A DNA stretch of 64,000 nt, from contig NZ_JACJTR010000004.1 of the NCBI RefSeq assembly GCF_014698795.1, forward strand, positions 186,001-250,000, read 5' to 3'. The stretch comes from Nostoc sp. FACHB-892 (lineage in GTDB: Bacteria > Cyanobacteriota > Cyanobacteriia > Cyanobacteriales > Nostocaceae). Below are positions 54,511 to 62,776 of this stretch, piece by piece (position 1 is the first letter of the stretch; every line of letters begins with the position of its first letter). The notes under the pieces are model-generated. The model did not search any database and had not been told where the DNA came from. It saw nothing but the letters and a program-made list of their open reading frames with translations. A program made the translations under genes and the position numbers.

Positions 54511-56859
54511 TCAAGACTTATGTATTAATTGTGCGGCTGCAATAACTGTTTGTCCTAAAGATAACCCGCCGTCATTAGCTGGAACTAAGCTGTGAGTAAG
54601 TACTTTTATCCCCAATCTTTCTAATCGTTTGGTAACTTGCTCTAACAATATACAATTTTGAAATACTCCTCCTGTTAGCGCTACCTGAAAAATCAGATTT
54701 TCTTGAGAAAGATATTTAACCATTTGCACAATTGCATTAGCTAAACCTTTGTGAAATTTGGCAGCCATAACTGGTTGTGGAATTTGCTGCTGTAAGTCAT
54801 GGAGCAATGCTTGCCACATTGGACGCGGGTCTATATAATAAATCCTATCTGAAAAGCTAAAGTTAAAAGGATAGATTAGCGTTTCTTTATCATTATTTAA
54901 GCTGCTAACATCTACTAAAGCTTCCATTGCGATCGCAGCTTGTCCTTCATAGCTACATCCATCTCTATAAATACCGATAGCCGCCGCCACTGCATCGAAC
55001 AGCCGCCCCACTGAGGAAGCTAGAGGAGAGTTAATTTTTTTCTCTATAAGTTGATTCAGTAGTTTTAGTGGCTTATTTTTCAGAAATTTTACGATTTCTA
55101 AATCAGCATACTGTTGCTGACAATCATCCCAAAGGTTAGCAGCTATTAATTGGGCGTAGGTATTACGCCAAGGCTGATAAATTGCTTGTTCACCACCAAT
55201 CATTGCCACTGGTTTAAATGTTGCTAGTCGCTGAAATTTACGGTAATCTGCTAAAAGAAATTCTCCGCCCCAGAGTTTACCATCATCACCGTAACCTAAA
55301 CCATCTAAAGCTATACCTAATACTGGAGGTGAATTTAAAGGAATTCCATTTTCTGCCATGCAAGCGGCGATATGAGCGTGATGATGTTGGATTTGATTAA
55401 TTTTGATTTGCTTTGTATCTGCGAGTTCTTTACCAAGTTTGCTTGATAGATACTCAGGGTGTTTATCAATGGCGATTACTTTTGGTTTATGTTCAAATAA
55501 ATTAGAGTATAAATTTAAAGTTTCCTGATAAGCGTTAAAAGCCACAGCATTTTCTAAATCTCCTAGATGTTGAGAGAGAATGGCTTCTCTTTGACGCAAT
55601 AAGCAAAAGGTATTTTTTAACTCACTACCCATTGCTAAAATTTGCGGTACATTGTCAAATCCTGATGGTAAACTAATTGGTGCTGGTGCATATCCTCTGG
55701 CACGCCGAATTATTTGGACTTTATCGCCGATAACTCTCACCACCGAATCATCTATCCGATTAATAATTTCTCGATTGTGAAAGATAAAATAATCAGCTAT
55801 TTTTCCTAATTTTTCCCTTCCTTCGTCATTATCAATACATTGTGGTTCATCGGCAATATTACCACTTGTTAAAATAATTGGGCGATTCATCCGCCGTAAA
55901 ATTAAATGATGTAAGGGCGTATGAGGTAGCATGAAGCCGAGAGTATTTTGCTTCGATGCTATCGATGGTGCTACTACTTTTTTACCTGTTGCTTGTAGTA
56001 AAACAATTGGTGCAGCAGAACTTGTCAATAATTCTTTTTCTTTGGCGTTGACTGTGCAATATTCTTCAATTACCTTAATATCTCGCGCCATTAAAGCAAA
56101 AGGTTTATGATAGCGCTTTTTACGCTGACGCAGTTTTTGTACAACGGTTTCCTGAGTTGCATCGCAAGCCAGATGAATACCACCTAACCCTTTAATTGCG
56201 ACAATCTCACCCTTTTGCAACAAGGTACAAACGGCATCAACATCATCCAGCATAGAAAACATGGAAGCAGTAACTGATTTACCATCAGCACGTTCTAACC
56301 AAGCTGTGGGGCCGCAAACATGACAAGCTACAGGTTGAGCATGAAAACGGCGGTTTTCAACATCGTGGTATTCCTTCGCACATTCGGAACACATAGCAAA
56401 CGCAGACATACTGGTATTGCATCTGTCGTAAGGAATTGCACGAATAATACTCAGGCGAGGGCCGCAATGAGTACAATTAGTAAAGGGATAACGATAAAAG
56501 CGGCTAAAAGGGTCGAATATTTCTTTTTGACACTGGAGACAAGTGGCTGCATCAGGAGTAATTTCTGTTTTAATGGCATTACTGACACTAGTAGAAATCA
56601 CAAAATTATCAAATTTTAATTCACTTTTATAACTAATTCTTGTTAATTCATTGATTCTTGCTAACGGTGGACATTCGGTTTGCAATCTGGCAACAAATTT
56701 GGTGATTGCTTCTTCACTACCAGATACCCGGATTAATACACCTTGTCCGTCATTACAAACATCTCCACCCAAACCGCAAGCTTTAGCCAGACGATATACA
56801 GTAGGGCGAAATCCTACCCCTTGAACAGTACCGCGAACTCTAATTTCTTCAGTCGCCAT
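54511..56859 (-). CDS. hypF: Hydrogenase maturation carbamoyltransferase HypF
   Basis: 782 residues, full length. It uses carbamoyl phosphate and ATP to carbamoylate HypE. Domains: acylphosphatase (1-90, VRGTVQGVGFRPTVYRLA), two zinc fingers (about 108-185, CLQCQKE...CTHCGPR and CSECAKE...CHVCGP), YrdC-like (about 200-390, KGLGGIHLACDAT) and Kae1-like (about 400-782, IQHHHAHIAACMAENGI). All key motifs are present. It follows the NHL gene by 55 bp and precedes hypC. Confidence 0.97.
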   Translation of the reverse strand: MATEEIRVRGTVQGVGFRPTVYRLAKACGLGGDVCNDGQGVLIRVSGSEEAITKFVARLQTECPPLARINELTRISYKSELKFDNFVISTSVSNAIKTEITPDAATCLQCQKEIFDPFSRFYRYPFTNCTHCGPRLSIIRAIPYDRCNTSMSAFAMCSECAKEYHDVENRRFHAQPVACHVCGPTAWLERADGKSVTASMFSMLDDVDAVCTLLQKGEIVAIKGLGGIHLACDATQETVVQKLRQRKKRYHKPFALMARDIKVIEEYCTVNAKEKELLTSSAAPIVLLQATGKKVVAPSIASKQNTLGFMLPHTPLHHLILRRMNRPIILTSGNIADEPQCIDNDEGREKLGKIADYFIFHNREIINRIDDSVVRVIGDKVQIIRRARGYAPAPISLPSGFDNVPQILAMGSELKNTFCLLRQREAILSQHLGDLENAVAFNAYQETLNLYSNLFEHKPKVIAIDKHPEYLSSKLGKELADTKQIKINQIQHHHAHIAACMAENGIPLNSPPVLGIALDGLGYGDDGKLWGGEFLLADYRKFQRLATFKPVAMIGGEQAIYQPWRNTYAQLIAANLWDDCQQQYADLEIVKFLKNKPLKLLNQLIEKKINSPLASSVGRLFDAVAAAIGIYRDGCSYEGQAAIAMEALVDVSSLNNDKETLIYPFNFSFSDRIYYIDPRPMWQALLHDLQQQIPQPVMAAKFHKGLANAIVQMVKYLSQENLIFQVALTGGVFQNCILLEQVTKRLERLGIKVLTHSLVPANDGGLSLGQTVIAAAQLIHKS

Positions 56860-56914
56860 ACAAATCTAACTTTTAAAAATTACGAATTACGTTAGCGTAG
56901 CGGGGCATAGCCCA

Positions 56915-58129
56915 TTATGAATTATTAAACTGCCACAACAATATTCGGTTATTTCCAGAATCAGCAATTACTGCCGTATTGCCACAAATTTTTATTCCGT
57001 AACACCAATTTAAGCTATCTCGTTTTGGCAATCCGAAATTACGATTTTCACCTTTACTTTGAAAATTTATTTGTCCTGCCAACCCATCTGCCATTAAACC
57101 TTGCAGTGATAAAATTGATTCTGGCTTTCTCCATCCTAACAAACGAGAATTAGCAGTATCTGCAACTACTAACCAATCTCCAGCTACCGCTACACCATAA
57201 GGCATACTCAAACTACTAGCACTAGGATAATAAACTCCTTGATTCATTTCCACAAAATCAAAGCTTTTTTGTCCTAAAACTACTGCACAAGGAGTATTAT
57301 TTTCTGTAGGCATTCCCTGCCAAATCATTACTCGGTGATTACCTGCATCGCTGACAACCAAATTTTCTCCCCAAAAGGCGATGTCGTGACACCAACGCAT
57401 ACTCGCTGCGGTTGGAGAATCACCGCCGTTTTCATTACGAGATATCATATCCGGTTGTCCCAAAACTAAATCAGCCGATTGACCATTTTCTGTTGGTAAT
57501 TGATGCCAAATTAATAGCCTTCGATTCCCAGTGTCAGCAATAAATAGCCGTCCTTGATGATAGTAAACACCATAAGGCCAGTGCATTGTACTAGCAGATG
57601 CTTGTTGATTTCCTCGATTTGGTTCATTATCGGTAAAATTAGCTTGCCCTAATACCAAATCTGCTGGAACATTGTTATCTTCTGGTAAGCTTTTCCAAAT
57701 CAAAACCCGATGATTCCAAGCATCGGCTACAGCTAACCCTTCGCCGCAAGCACAAATGCCTGTTGGTACACTTAAAGTTGCCCTTCCCGGTGTATTTTTA
57801 GCATTTTGTCCTTCATGATAAAAATCAGGTTGTCCGATTACCCAATCAGCCGATTGACTATCTCTTGTGGGTAAATTTTGCCATCCTAATAATCGATGAT
57901 GTCCGGTATCTGATACCCATAAAGGGCCAGTTTCTGATAACAAACAAGCACCACGAGGCCCAAACATTGTTGTGGCATTGGGTGCTACAGGTATGACTAA
58001 TTGTTCTGGTTCAATAATGTTACCTAAAATTACCTCTGCACCTTGAGGTGATAGAGGCAAGTTTTGAGAAATTTCTGTTGTTTCTGGCGGTAATTGTGAT
58101 ATGGGATTACTTATGATTGGGATATCCAT
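56915..58129 (-). CDS. NHL-repeat beta-propeller protein of the extended hyp operon
   Basis: 404 residues with about six NHL blades, each with a pattern like VADAWNHRVLIWKSLP, ADTGNRRLLIWHQLP or VSDAGNHRVMIWQGMP. No signal peptide, so it is cytosolic and probably a binding scaffold. In Nostoc sp. PCC 7120 the homologous gene (alr0693) precedes hypF and is co-transcribed with hyp genes; a role in maturation of the small subunit HupS has been proposed, not proved. Here it also lies just before hypF. Confidence 0.88.
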   Translation of the reverse strand: MDIPIISNPISQLPPETTEISQNLPLSPQGAEVILGNIIEPEQLVIPVAPNATTMFGPRGACLLSETGPLWVSDTGHHRLLGWQNLPTRDSQSADWVIGQPDFYHEGQNAKNTPGRATLSVPTGICACGEGLAVADAWNHRVLIWKSLPEDNNVPADLVLGQANFTDNEPNRGNQQASASTMHWPYGVYYHQGRLFIADTGNRRLLIWHQLPTENGQSADLVLGQPDMISRNENGGDSPTAASMRWCHDIAFWGENLVVSDAGNHRVMIWQGMPTENNTPCAVVLGQKSFDFVEMNQGVYYPSASSLSMPYGVAVAGDWLVVADTANSRLLGWRKPESILSLQGLMADGLAGQINFQSKGENRNFGLPKRDSLNWCYGIKICGNTAVIADSGNNRILLWQFNNS

Positions 58130-58752
58130 GAAGCGCAGATAGACGCTGATAATTATTTAAAAACATTAATCTTGATCGGCGTGTAACAACAGTAACAGTT
58201 TTGTATTATGTTTTTTTCAAATTAAGTTAAAACCTGTAATTAACTTCCATATTAATCAATTATAAAAAAACTAATTAACTTTGGTAACTTTTGCTACATA
58301 GCGATTTTTTTGCATGAGTGCGCGATGTACTGAAATGAGAAAGCAAACTGGGGTTTGAGAAAGTAAAAGCTGATTTTGCTTGCGGAAAACACCAAAATGC
58401 GAAAGTAAAAGCTGATTTTGCTTGCGGAAAACACCAAAATGAGTAAGCAAAAGCTGCTTTTTAGTAAGTAAAAGCTGATTTTGCTTGCGGAAAACACCAA
58501 AATGAGTAAGCAAACTGGGGTTTGAATAAGTCAAATGACCTTTTGAGAAAGTAATATGCCTTTTTACTTTCTCAAAACACTAAAATCAATACCTGAATTA
58601 CACAAATGAGAATTAATTTAAAGATATTGAGAAAGCATTCAGGCATTTCGCTTGCACAAAATACTAAAATCAATGCGCGAACTACTGAAATGAAAAAGCA
58701 AAGTAGCTGTGATTGACTAATCGTCAAGTATATTTGCTGTGTTACCTTTGCA
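58130..58752. repeat. Mosaic 21-bp-period repeat and hairpin inside the hyp operon
   Basis: Between the NifU/Rieske and NHL genes. A 39-bp unit beginning AAGTAAAAGCTGATTTTGCT occurs at 58361-58399, 58403-58441 and 58466-58504 (spacings 42 and 63, both multiples of 21). A second unit AAGCAAACTGGGGTTTGA flanks the set (58341-58358 and 58508-58525). Next to it TTTTGAGAAAGTA (58541-58553) and TACTTTCTCAAAA (58565-58577) form a perfect 13-bp hairpin. No gene is supported, although a minus frame of 87 codons runs through the repeats. Confidence 0.75.
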
Positions 58753-59598
58753 TCATTTTTGCAGTTTCACAAAAACCTTATCGCCTTTAATCTTGACTGG
58801 ATACGACTGAAGCGAAATATCAGGCGCAGTTAAGCATTCACCTGTCTCTAATTTGTACTGGAATCCGTGAGAAGGGCAGGTAATAATACCATTTTCAACT
58901 TTACCCTTTTCTAAGGGAGATCCTAGATGAGCGCAACCATTACGATAGCATTTTACTGTAGCACCTTGGCGATGTAAAATTAGTGAAGTACCAGCAAGTT
59001 GTACTACTACTACACTAAATTCAGGAACTTCATCAAGGGTCGCTACTTTCATCCAAGTACAAGTTATTTTTGCAGAGAATGGACTGATTAAACTAGAATT
59101 AGCGTTGTTAACAGTAGAACTGTTATTGACTGCCACTACTTTGGTAATTTCGGGACAATGGTTTTTTATTGCTTGTTCTACTCCCTGAGATAAAGTTAAA
59201 GTGGAAGTTGGACAACTGCTGCAAGTTCCGATTAATTTAACTTCTACTGTATCTGGTGGTTTAATTGCCACTAATTCTACATCACCGTTATGGCTTTTTA
59301 AAGCTGGGCGAACTTCTTCAAGTGCTGTCTGAATGCGCTGTGAAAGCGGAGGTTTTGGTGGTTTGACTAATTCGTGATACAGTAGCACTGCATACACTAC
59401 TTCATCTGCAACGGCATGGCGCAAAGCTGGCATTGATTCTTCTTTCAAGCTTTTAATCAAACTAGTCAATGCAGCTTTATGCAAAGCTTCAATTGCTCTT
59501 TTTAGACCCACTGCTACACACCGTTGGCTTTCATCCCACTCGGATATAATTGCCTCAAAACGATTAATTTCCTGAACTAATTCTTCAAGGTTTGTCAT
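58753..59598 (-). CDS. NifU-like / Rieske fusion protein of the extended hyp operon
   Basis: 281 residues. After a helical N-terminus (about 1-85), residues about 90-155 form a NifU C-terminal domain with the cluster-binding CSSCP motif. Residues about 180-281 are a Rieske [2Fe-2S] domain: CAHLGSPL and CPSHGFQY give the Cys-x-His and Cys-x2-His ligands. It is the counterpart of alr0692 of Nostoc sp. PCC 7120, thought to supply iron-sulfur clusters to the hydrogenase small subunit. It lies upstream of the NHL gene in the operon. Both cluster sites look intact. Confidence 0.9.
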   Translation of the reverse strand: MTNLEELVQEINRFEAIISEWDESQRCVAVGLKRAIEALHKAALTSLIKSLKEESMPALRHAVADEVVYAVLLYHELVKPPKPPLSQRIQTALEEVRPALKSHNGDVELVAIKPPDTVEVKLIGTCSSCPTSTLTLSQGVEQAIKNHCPEITKVVAVNNSSTVNNANSSLISPFSAKITCTWMKVATLDEVPEFSVVVVQLAGTSLILHRQGATVKCYRNGCAHLGSPLEKGKVENGIITCPSHGFQYKLETGECLTAPDISLQSYPVKIKGDKVFVKLQK

Positions 59599-59647
59599 TG
59601 GTCATTTGTCATTTGTCATTTGTCATTGGTTATTCATCAATGACCAA

Positions 59648-59872
59648 TCACTTCATCTTGAAATCTTTGAGGAGAAATGGCATAATCATGCCCGTCACTA
59701 AGCTAGATAATATTATTGGTAAGTAGAAGGGAATTGGAGCTTGTGCAAGTAACACAAGCAGTGAGAAACCTACAGCAATACCAATAGTAGTTTGCTTAAC
59801 AAAATACACTGGGTCGCGTAATAGCTTTCCTTTAAAAAATAACTTAGCAGAAAACCACCCTATCTCTAACAT
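59648..59872 (-). CDS. Small membrane protein of the extended hyp operon (74 residues)
   Basis: Start MLEIGWFSAKLFFKGKLLRD at 59872 with GGAG before it. Two hydrophobic helices follow (GIAVGFSLLVLLAQ and LPIILSSLVTGMIMPFLL). The frame extends further upstream, but that part lies on top of the next gene and is not coding-like. By size and place it corresponds to one of the small genes (asr0689/asr0690) preceding the NifU gene in Nostoc sp. PCC 7120. Function unknown; a membrane link for hydrogenase assembly is conceivable. Confidence 0.75.
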   Translation of the reverse strand: MLEIGWFSAKLFFKGKLLRDPVYFVKQTTIGIAVGFSLLVLLAQAPIPFYLPIILSSLVTGMIMPFLLKDFKMK

Positions 59873-59880
59873 ATTTTCTC

Positions 59881-60147
59881 CTAGTAATTTGTTAATAAAT
59901 TTAAGGCAGCAAGCCCTAAGATGATGGCGGGAATTACACCCGCAGGGGCAAATAATGCACCTAGCATTGCTGAAAACTGATAACCTATATCTCTCCCAGC
60001 TAATAACATTCCACCAATTGCACCGCCAACCATAGATAAGGCAGTGGCGATGATTAACCATACAAATTCTGTTGCTATGTTCAAGTCACCATCTGCTAAA
60101 CTTGTGAGAAAACTTATTAGATTTGGCGTTGTTAAAATATCTCTCAT
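59881..60147 (-). CDS. Small membrane protein of the extended hyp operon (88 residues)
   Basis: 88 residues with two or three hydrophobic, glycine-rich helices (FVWLIIATALSMVGGAIGGM; MLGALFAPAGVIPAIILGLA). It ends nine bases before the 74-residue gene starts, so they are surely cotranscribed. It corresponds by position to the other small gene of the asr0689/asr0690 pair. No known biochemical role. Confidence 0.8.
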   Translation of the reverse strand: MRDILTTPNLISFLTSLADGDLNIATEFVWLIIATALSMVGGAIGGMLLAGRDIGYQFSAMLGALFAPAGVIPAIILGLAALNLLTNY

Positions 60148-60211
60148 GCTGTTTTGTCCTGATTATTAGGAATTAGGGGAGTAGGGAGATGAGGGAGAAA
60201 GAATAACTAAC

Positions 60212-61186
60212 CTATCCCCTATTCCCTATTTCTGCTTCTACATCTTGTAGCGCTTGGATTACTACTTCTGCTTGTGCAATTTGTTGAAATTCCGTAAATA
60301 TTTCTAAAGCGTCTTGATAGTAAGCACGCGCTTGCAAAAGATTTTTAGGATTACCAGCTTCAGGTTTTTCTTGGTCGTCTGGTAAGTTGAATAGGGCGTT
60401 GGCTTTGTTTGAAATTGTGTTAGCGTACTCTAAAGGTGTATCTTTAGGATTACGCACTTTTAACGCCTCATCATAAGCTGCGATCGCACGTAAGTTATTC
60501 TCCACAGGATGGGAACTTACTAAGTATTGCAAAGCGTTACCTAAGTTGTTTTGCAACATCGCATATTCTCTAGGATGGTCAATCAAATTAATATGCTTTA
60601 GCGCCACCTCAAATGATTGCACTGCTAACCCTTGACGCAAGTATTCCCGTTCTGATGCTAAGGGCATAGAAAGGTAAGCGATCGCAATATTGTTATACAA
60701 AATCGCGTATTCTTGGGGGTAATCTTCCCAAGTAAACACCCGCAACGCCTCATGATAAGCCTGGATGCTATCGGTTATTCGCGCCAAATTGAATGGCACT
60801 AGCGACTGTAACACCAGCCCAAAATTCATCTGCGTTTCTGCTACTTCCTCTGGCGTTGCTAGTTGTTGTAGAATCGGTAATGCCTCTTCATAACCGACTT
60901 TCGCTTGCATCAGCAGTTGGTAATCAGCATCCGGTATTGCCTGTAACGTCCCTGCCATACCCACTTGGGCCCTAGCTTTTAACAGGGGATACTCCTCACC
61001 ACACATCTCATAGGCCCGGTAATATAACCCAACTGCATTTCGCAAGTCTTGGGCAGCTTTGGGCTTTTTTTGAAAACCCTGTGCTATCTCGATCAGCATC
61101 TGGATTTTTTCATCTGCTGAGGCTGACTCTGAAGCAACAGCTGCTAACGCAGCCTTCACTGCTGAATCTGTAATGCTGGGGGTCAT
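60212..61186 (-). CDS. TPR protein, first gene of the extended hyp operon
   Basis: About 324 residues. It has several TPR-like helix pairs, for example YAILYNNIAIAYLSMPLASE, YAMLQNNLGNALQYLV and YANTISNKANALFNL, each with the tetratricopeptide spacing. The counterpart in Nostoc sp. PCC 7120 (alr0691) belongs to the gene set proposed to act in HupS maturation. The ATG at 61186 (MTPSITDSAVKAALAAVAS) is chosen; a GTG 15 codons upstream is in frame. It is the first gene of eleven in the same direction, 64 bp before the next. Confidence 0.85.
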   Translation of the reverse strand: MTPSITDSAVKAALAAVASESASADEKIQMLIEIAQGFQKKPKAAQDLRNAVGLYYRAYEMCGEEYPLLKARAQVGMAGTLQAIPDADYQLLMQAKVGYEEALPILQQLATPEEVAETQMNFGLVLQSLVPFNLARITDSIQAYHEALRVFTWEDYPQEYAILYNNIAIAYLSMPLASEREYLRQGLAVQSFEVALKHINLIDHPREYAMLQNNLGNALQYLVSSHPVENNLRAIAAYDEALKVRNPKDTPLEYANTISNKANALFNLPDDQEKPEAGNPKNLLQARAYYQDALEIFTEFQQIAQAEVVIQALQDVEAEIGNRG

Positions 61187-61231
61187 AACTCTGCCGTACT
61201 CTAGCCAATTGGGAATTGAGTCAACGCCCAC

Positions 61232-62131
61232 GAATGATTAAGACACGCTTTAGGTGTCTAATCACGGGCCATACTGATTTACGCAGGCTTCGAGTCCTTT
61301 AGGCAAAATTCCCCTTGTTTGTCTGAGACTAGGGCTAAGAATAGAGAACAGGAGACAGTTCATAAACTCTATCCCCTATAACTATTTCTTTCCTTATACC
61401 CCATGCCTAAGAATTGAGTGAATCAATTTGTTTACTATAAAACACTCTATTTCTAAAATTCTAGGGGGAAATTGCCAATATTAATGTCAGCTTTAAACAC
61501 CTTAATTTTTTTTAATATGTTTTGTATCATAACCTAACATAACGAAGTTATTCTATATTTATCTGAGAACAGATTATATATTTAATACCTAACTTTATTA
61601 TCAAAGTATAACTATTCACTCTGATCTTAAAAAAAAGTTTATTTACCGATTATTTTTTTTGGTTAGTAGTCATATTTTCTAATTTGCAAGGGTTTCAGCT
61701 TGAAAATATTAGACCTCTTGCAGAAATTAAAAATAATAACCCCACCCCACCAAAGCTACGTTTTATCTCTCACCATTGAAAACAGTGAATGCTTGGGGGT
61801 TGTGTCTTATAAACTTTCGCAAGAGTACATTAGCCTATTCATATTTAAAAATTGGGTATCTAACTTTCCAGAGATAATTAATTATTGCTATCTAAAACTA
61901 GCATATTTAGTTTATTATTCAATTTTTTTCTAAAAAGTCTGTTATTGATACAACCTTTTAGCCAATCTTAATTAGATTTTAATTCTTTCTAATGATTAAT
62001 TTTTATTTAACAATAGATAACTTCATAAAAAGTGTATTAATATTAATAAATAAATATTGATAAATACGTGAGGCTACACAAGCATTATTTCCTAAATCAC
62101 GTATGGTAAACAATACAAAAATACCTAGCCG
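61232..62131. promoter_or_regulatory. Divergent control region between the hyp operon and hupS
   Basis: About 900 bp of AT-rich DNA that must carry the promoters of the minus-strand hyp operon and the plus-strand hupS. A decayed piece of the interspersed repeat at 48505 lies at 61741-61765. The 77-codon frame at 61700-61933 is not convincing. A candidate hupS promoter is listed separately. Confidence 0.6.
61825..61862 (+). promoter_or_regulatory. Candidate NtcA-type promoter of hupS
   Basis: GTACATTAGCCTAT (61825-61838) is GTA-N8-TAT, one base off the NtcA consensus GTA-N8-TAC. TATCTA (61857-61862) lies 18 bases downstream as a possible -10 box. A start near 61870 would lie about 260 bases before hupS; as I recall, the reported hupSL start in N. 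punctiforme is about that far upstream. By eye only. Confidence 0.3.
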
Positions 62132-62194
62132 ATGACTAACGTACTATGGCTACAAGGTGGTGCTTGTTCTGGCAACACCATGTCATTTCTGTAG
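62132..62194 (+). pseudogene. hupS: First 20 codons of hupS (uptake hydrogenase small subunit), then interrupted
   Basis: ATG 62132 opens MTNVLWLQGGACSGNTMSFL and meets TAG at 62192. This is the exact kind of N-terminus of cyanobacterial HupS, including the cluster-binding Cys12 in GGACSGNT; the family continues with NAEEP-type residues. Identity breaks off at about 62190. No further hupS or hupL sequence is seen to the end of the window; instead minus-strand genes of another kind follow. Either hupSL was deleted, or an element is inserted after codon 20 and the rest lies beyond position 64000. It faces away from the hyp operon. Confidence 0.8.
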
Positions 62195-62503
62195 CTGCTA
62201 TAGAATAAAAGTCAAACCTAAGGAACGGCGTGAAATTAAGCCAGGAATAAGGAAAAGGCTCAAGAATTAAACCTTAAATTAGAACAACCCCATTTACAGC
62301 AATTTTTTCAAAATAAGCAAATCACAGTTTCATAAGAGAAATCGTCTGTATTGTAGTAGATGTGCTACCTATTAATTAGGTAGATATTCCTAAAAGGAGA
62401 TGGGGTAACACGAAAGACTGTTAACTGTTAACGGGGTATCTCTCATCCCATCTTTAAAAAGAATGAATTTTCCTGACACCTTTTTACAAATCATTTAGGA
62501 CTG
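62195..62503. other. Spacer right of the hupS break
   Basis: No gene, no hup sequence and no inverted end recognised. If an element interrupts hupS, this is its left border region. A short CTGTTAACTGTTAACGGGG repeat lies at about 62418-62436. Confidence 0.4.
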
Positions 62504-62722
62504 CTATACAGAATTGGTATCAGGCTCAAAATAATTCGTAGTTTGTGAATTATTCTGTTTTGGGTTCAAAGTAGATATACTGTGTTCTTCTAACTCCCAA
62601 ATATCTTTTTTTTCTTGTTCTTGATCGACTAATAGCTGAAGATAATATGGTAATTTACATGGTTGTCTAATTAACCAAGGCTCTCCATCTAATAATTCTC
62701 TTTCAATTTTCCCATCAAACAT
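62504..62722 (-). CDS. 72-residue hypothetical protein
   Basis: Reads MFDGKIERELLDGEPWLIRQ at the start, then PCKLPYYLQLLVDQEQEKKD; the tail is polar and probably disordered. GAGG lies before the ATG. It follows the acyl-CoA dehydrogenase-like gene by 54 bp on the same strand, so the two probably form an operon. I recognise no family. Confidence 0.5.
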   Translation of the reverse strand: MFDGKIERELLDGEPWLIRQPCKLPYYLQLLVDQEQEKKDIWELEEHSISTLNPKQNNSQTTNYFEPDTNSV

Positions 62723-62776
62723 CTGTTTTGCCTCTAGATAAAATACATAAATTAGATAATTTCTAATTTCACATTT

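Noticed and set aside
58337..58525. Possible CRISPR array
   Set aside because: Only three units, spacings of 42 and 63 bp with related rather than unique spacers, and no cas genes.
58271..58534. 87-codon minus frame with repeated FGVFRKQNQLLL
   Set aside because: It follows the DNA repeat, with no start signal and no known protein type.
59873..60061. N-terminal extension of the 74-residue gene
   Set aside because: It overlaps the 88-residue gene in another frame; the internal ATG at 59872 has a good ribosome-binding site.
61700..61933. 77-codon plus-strand ORF
   Set aside because: It runs through a decayed interspersed repeat and very AT-rich DNA in the hyp/hupS control region; composition is not protein-like.
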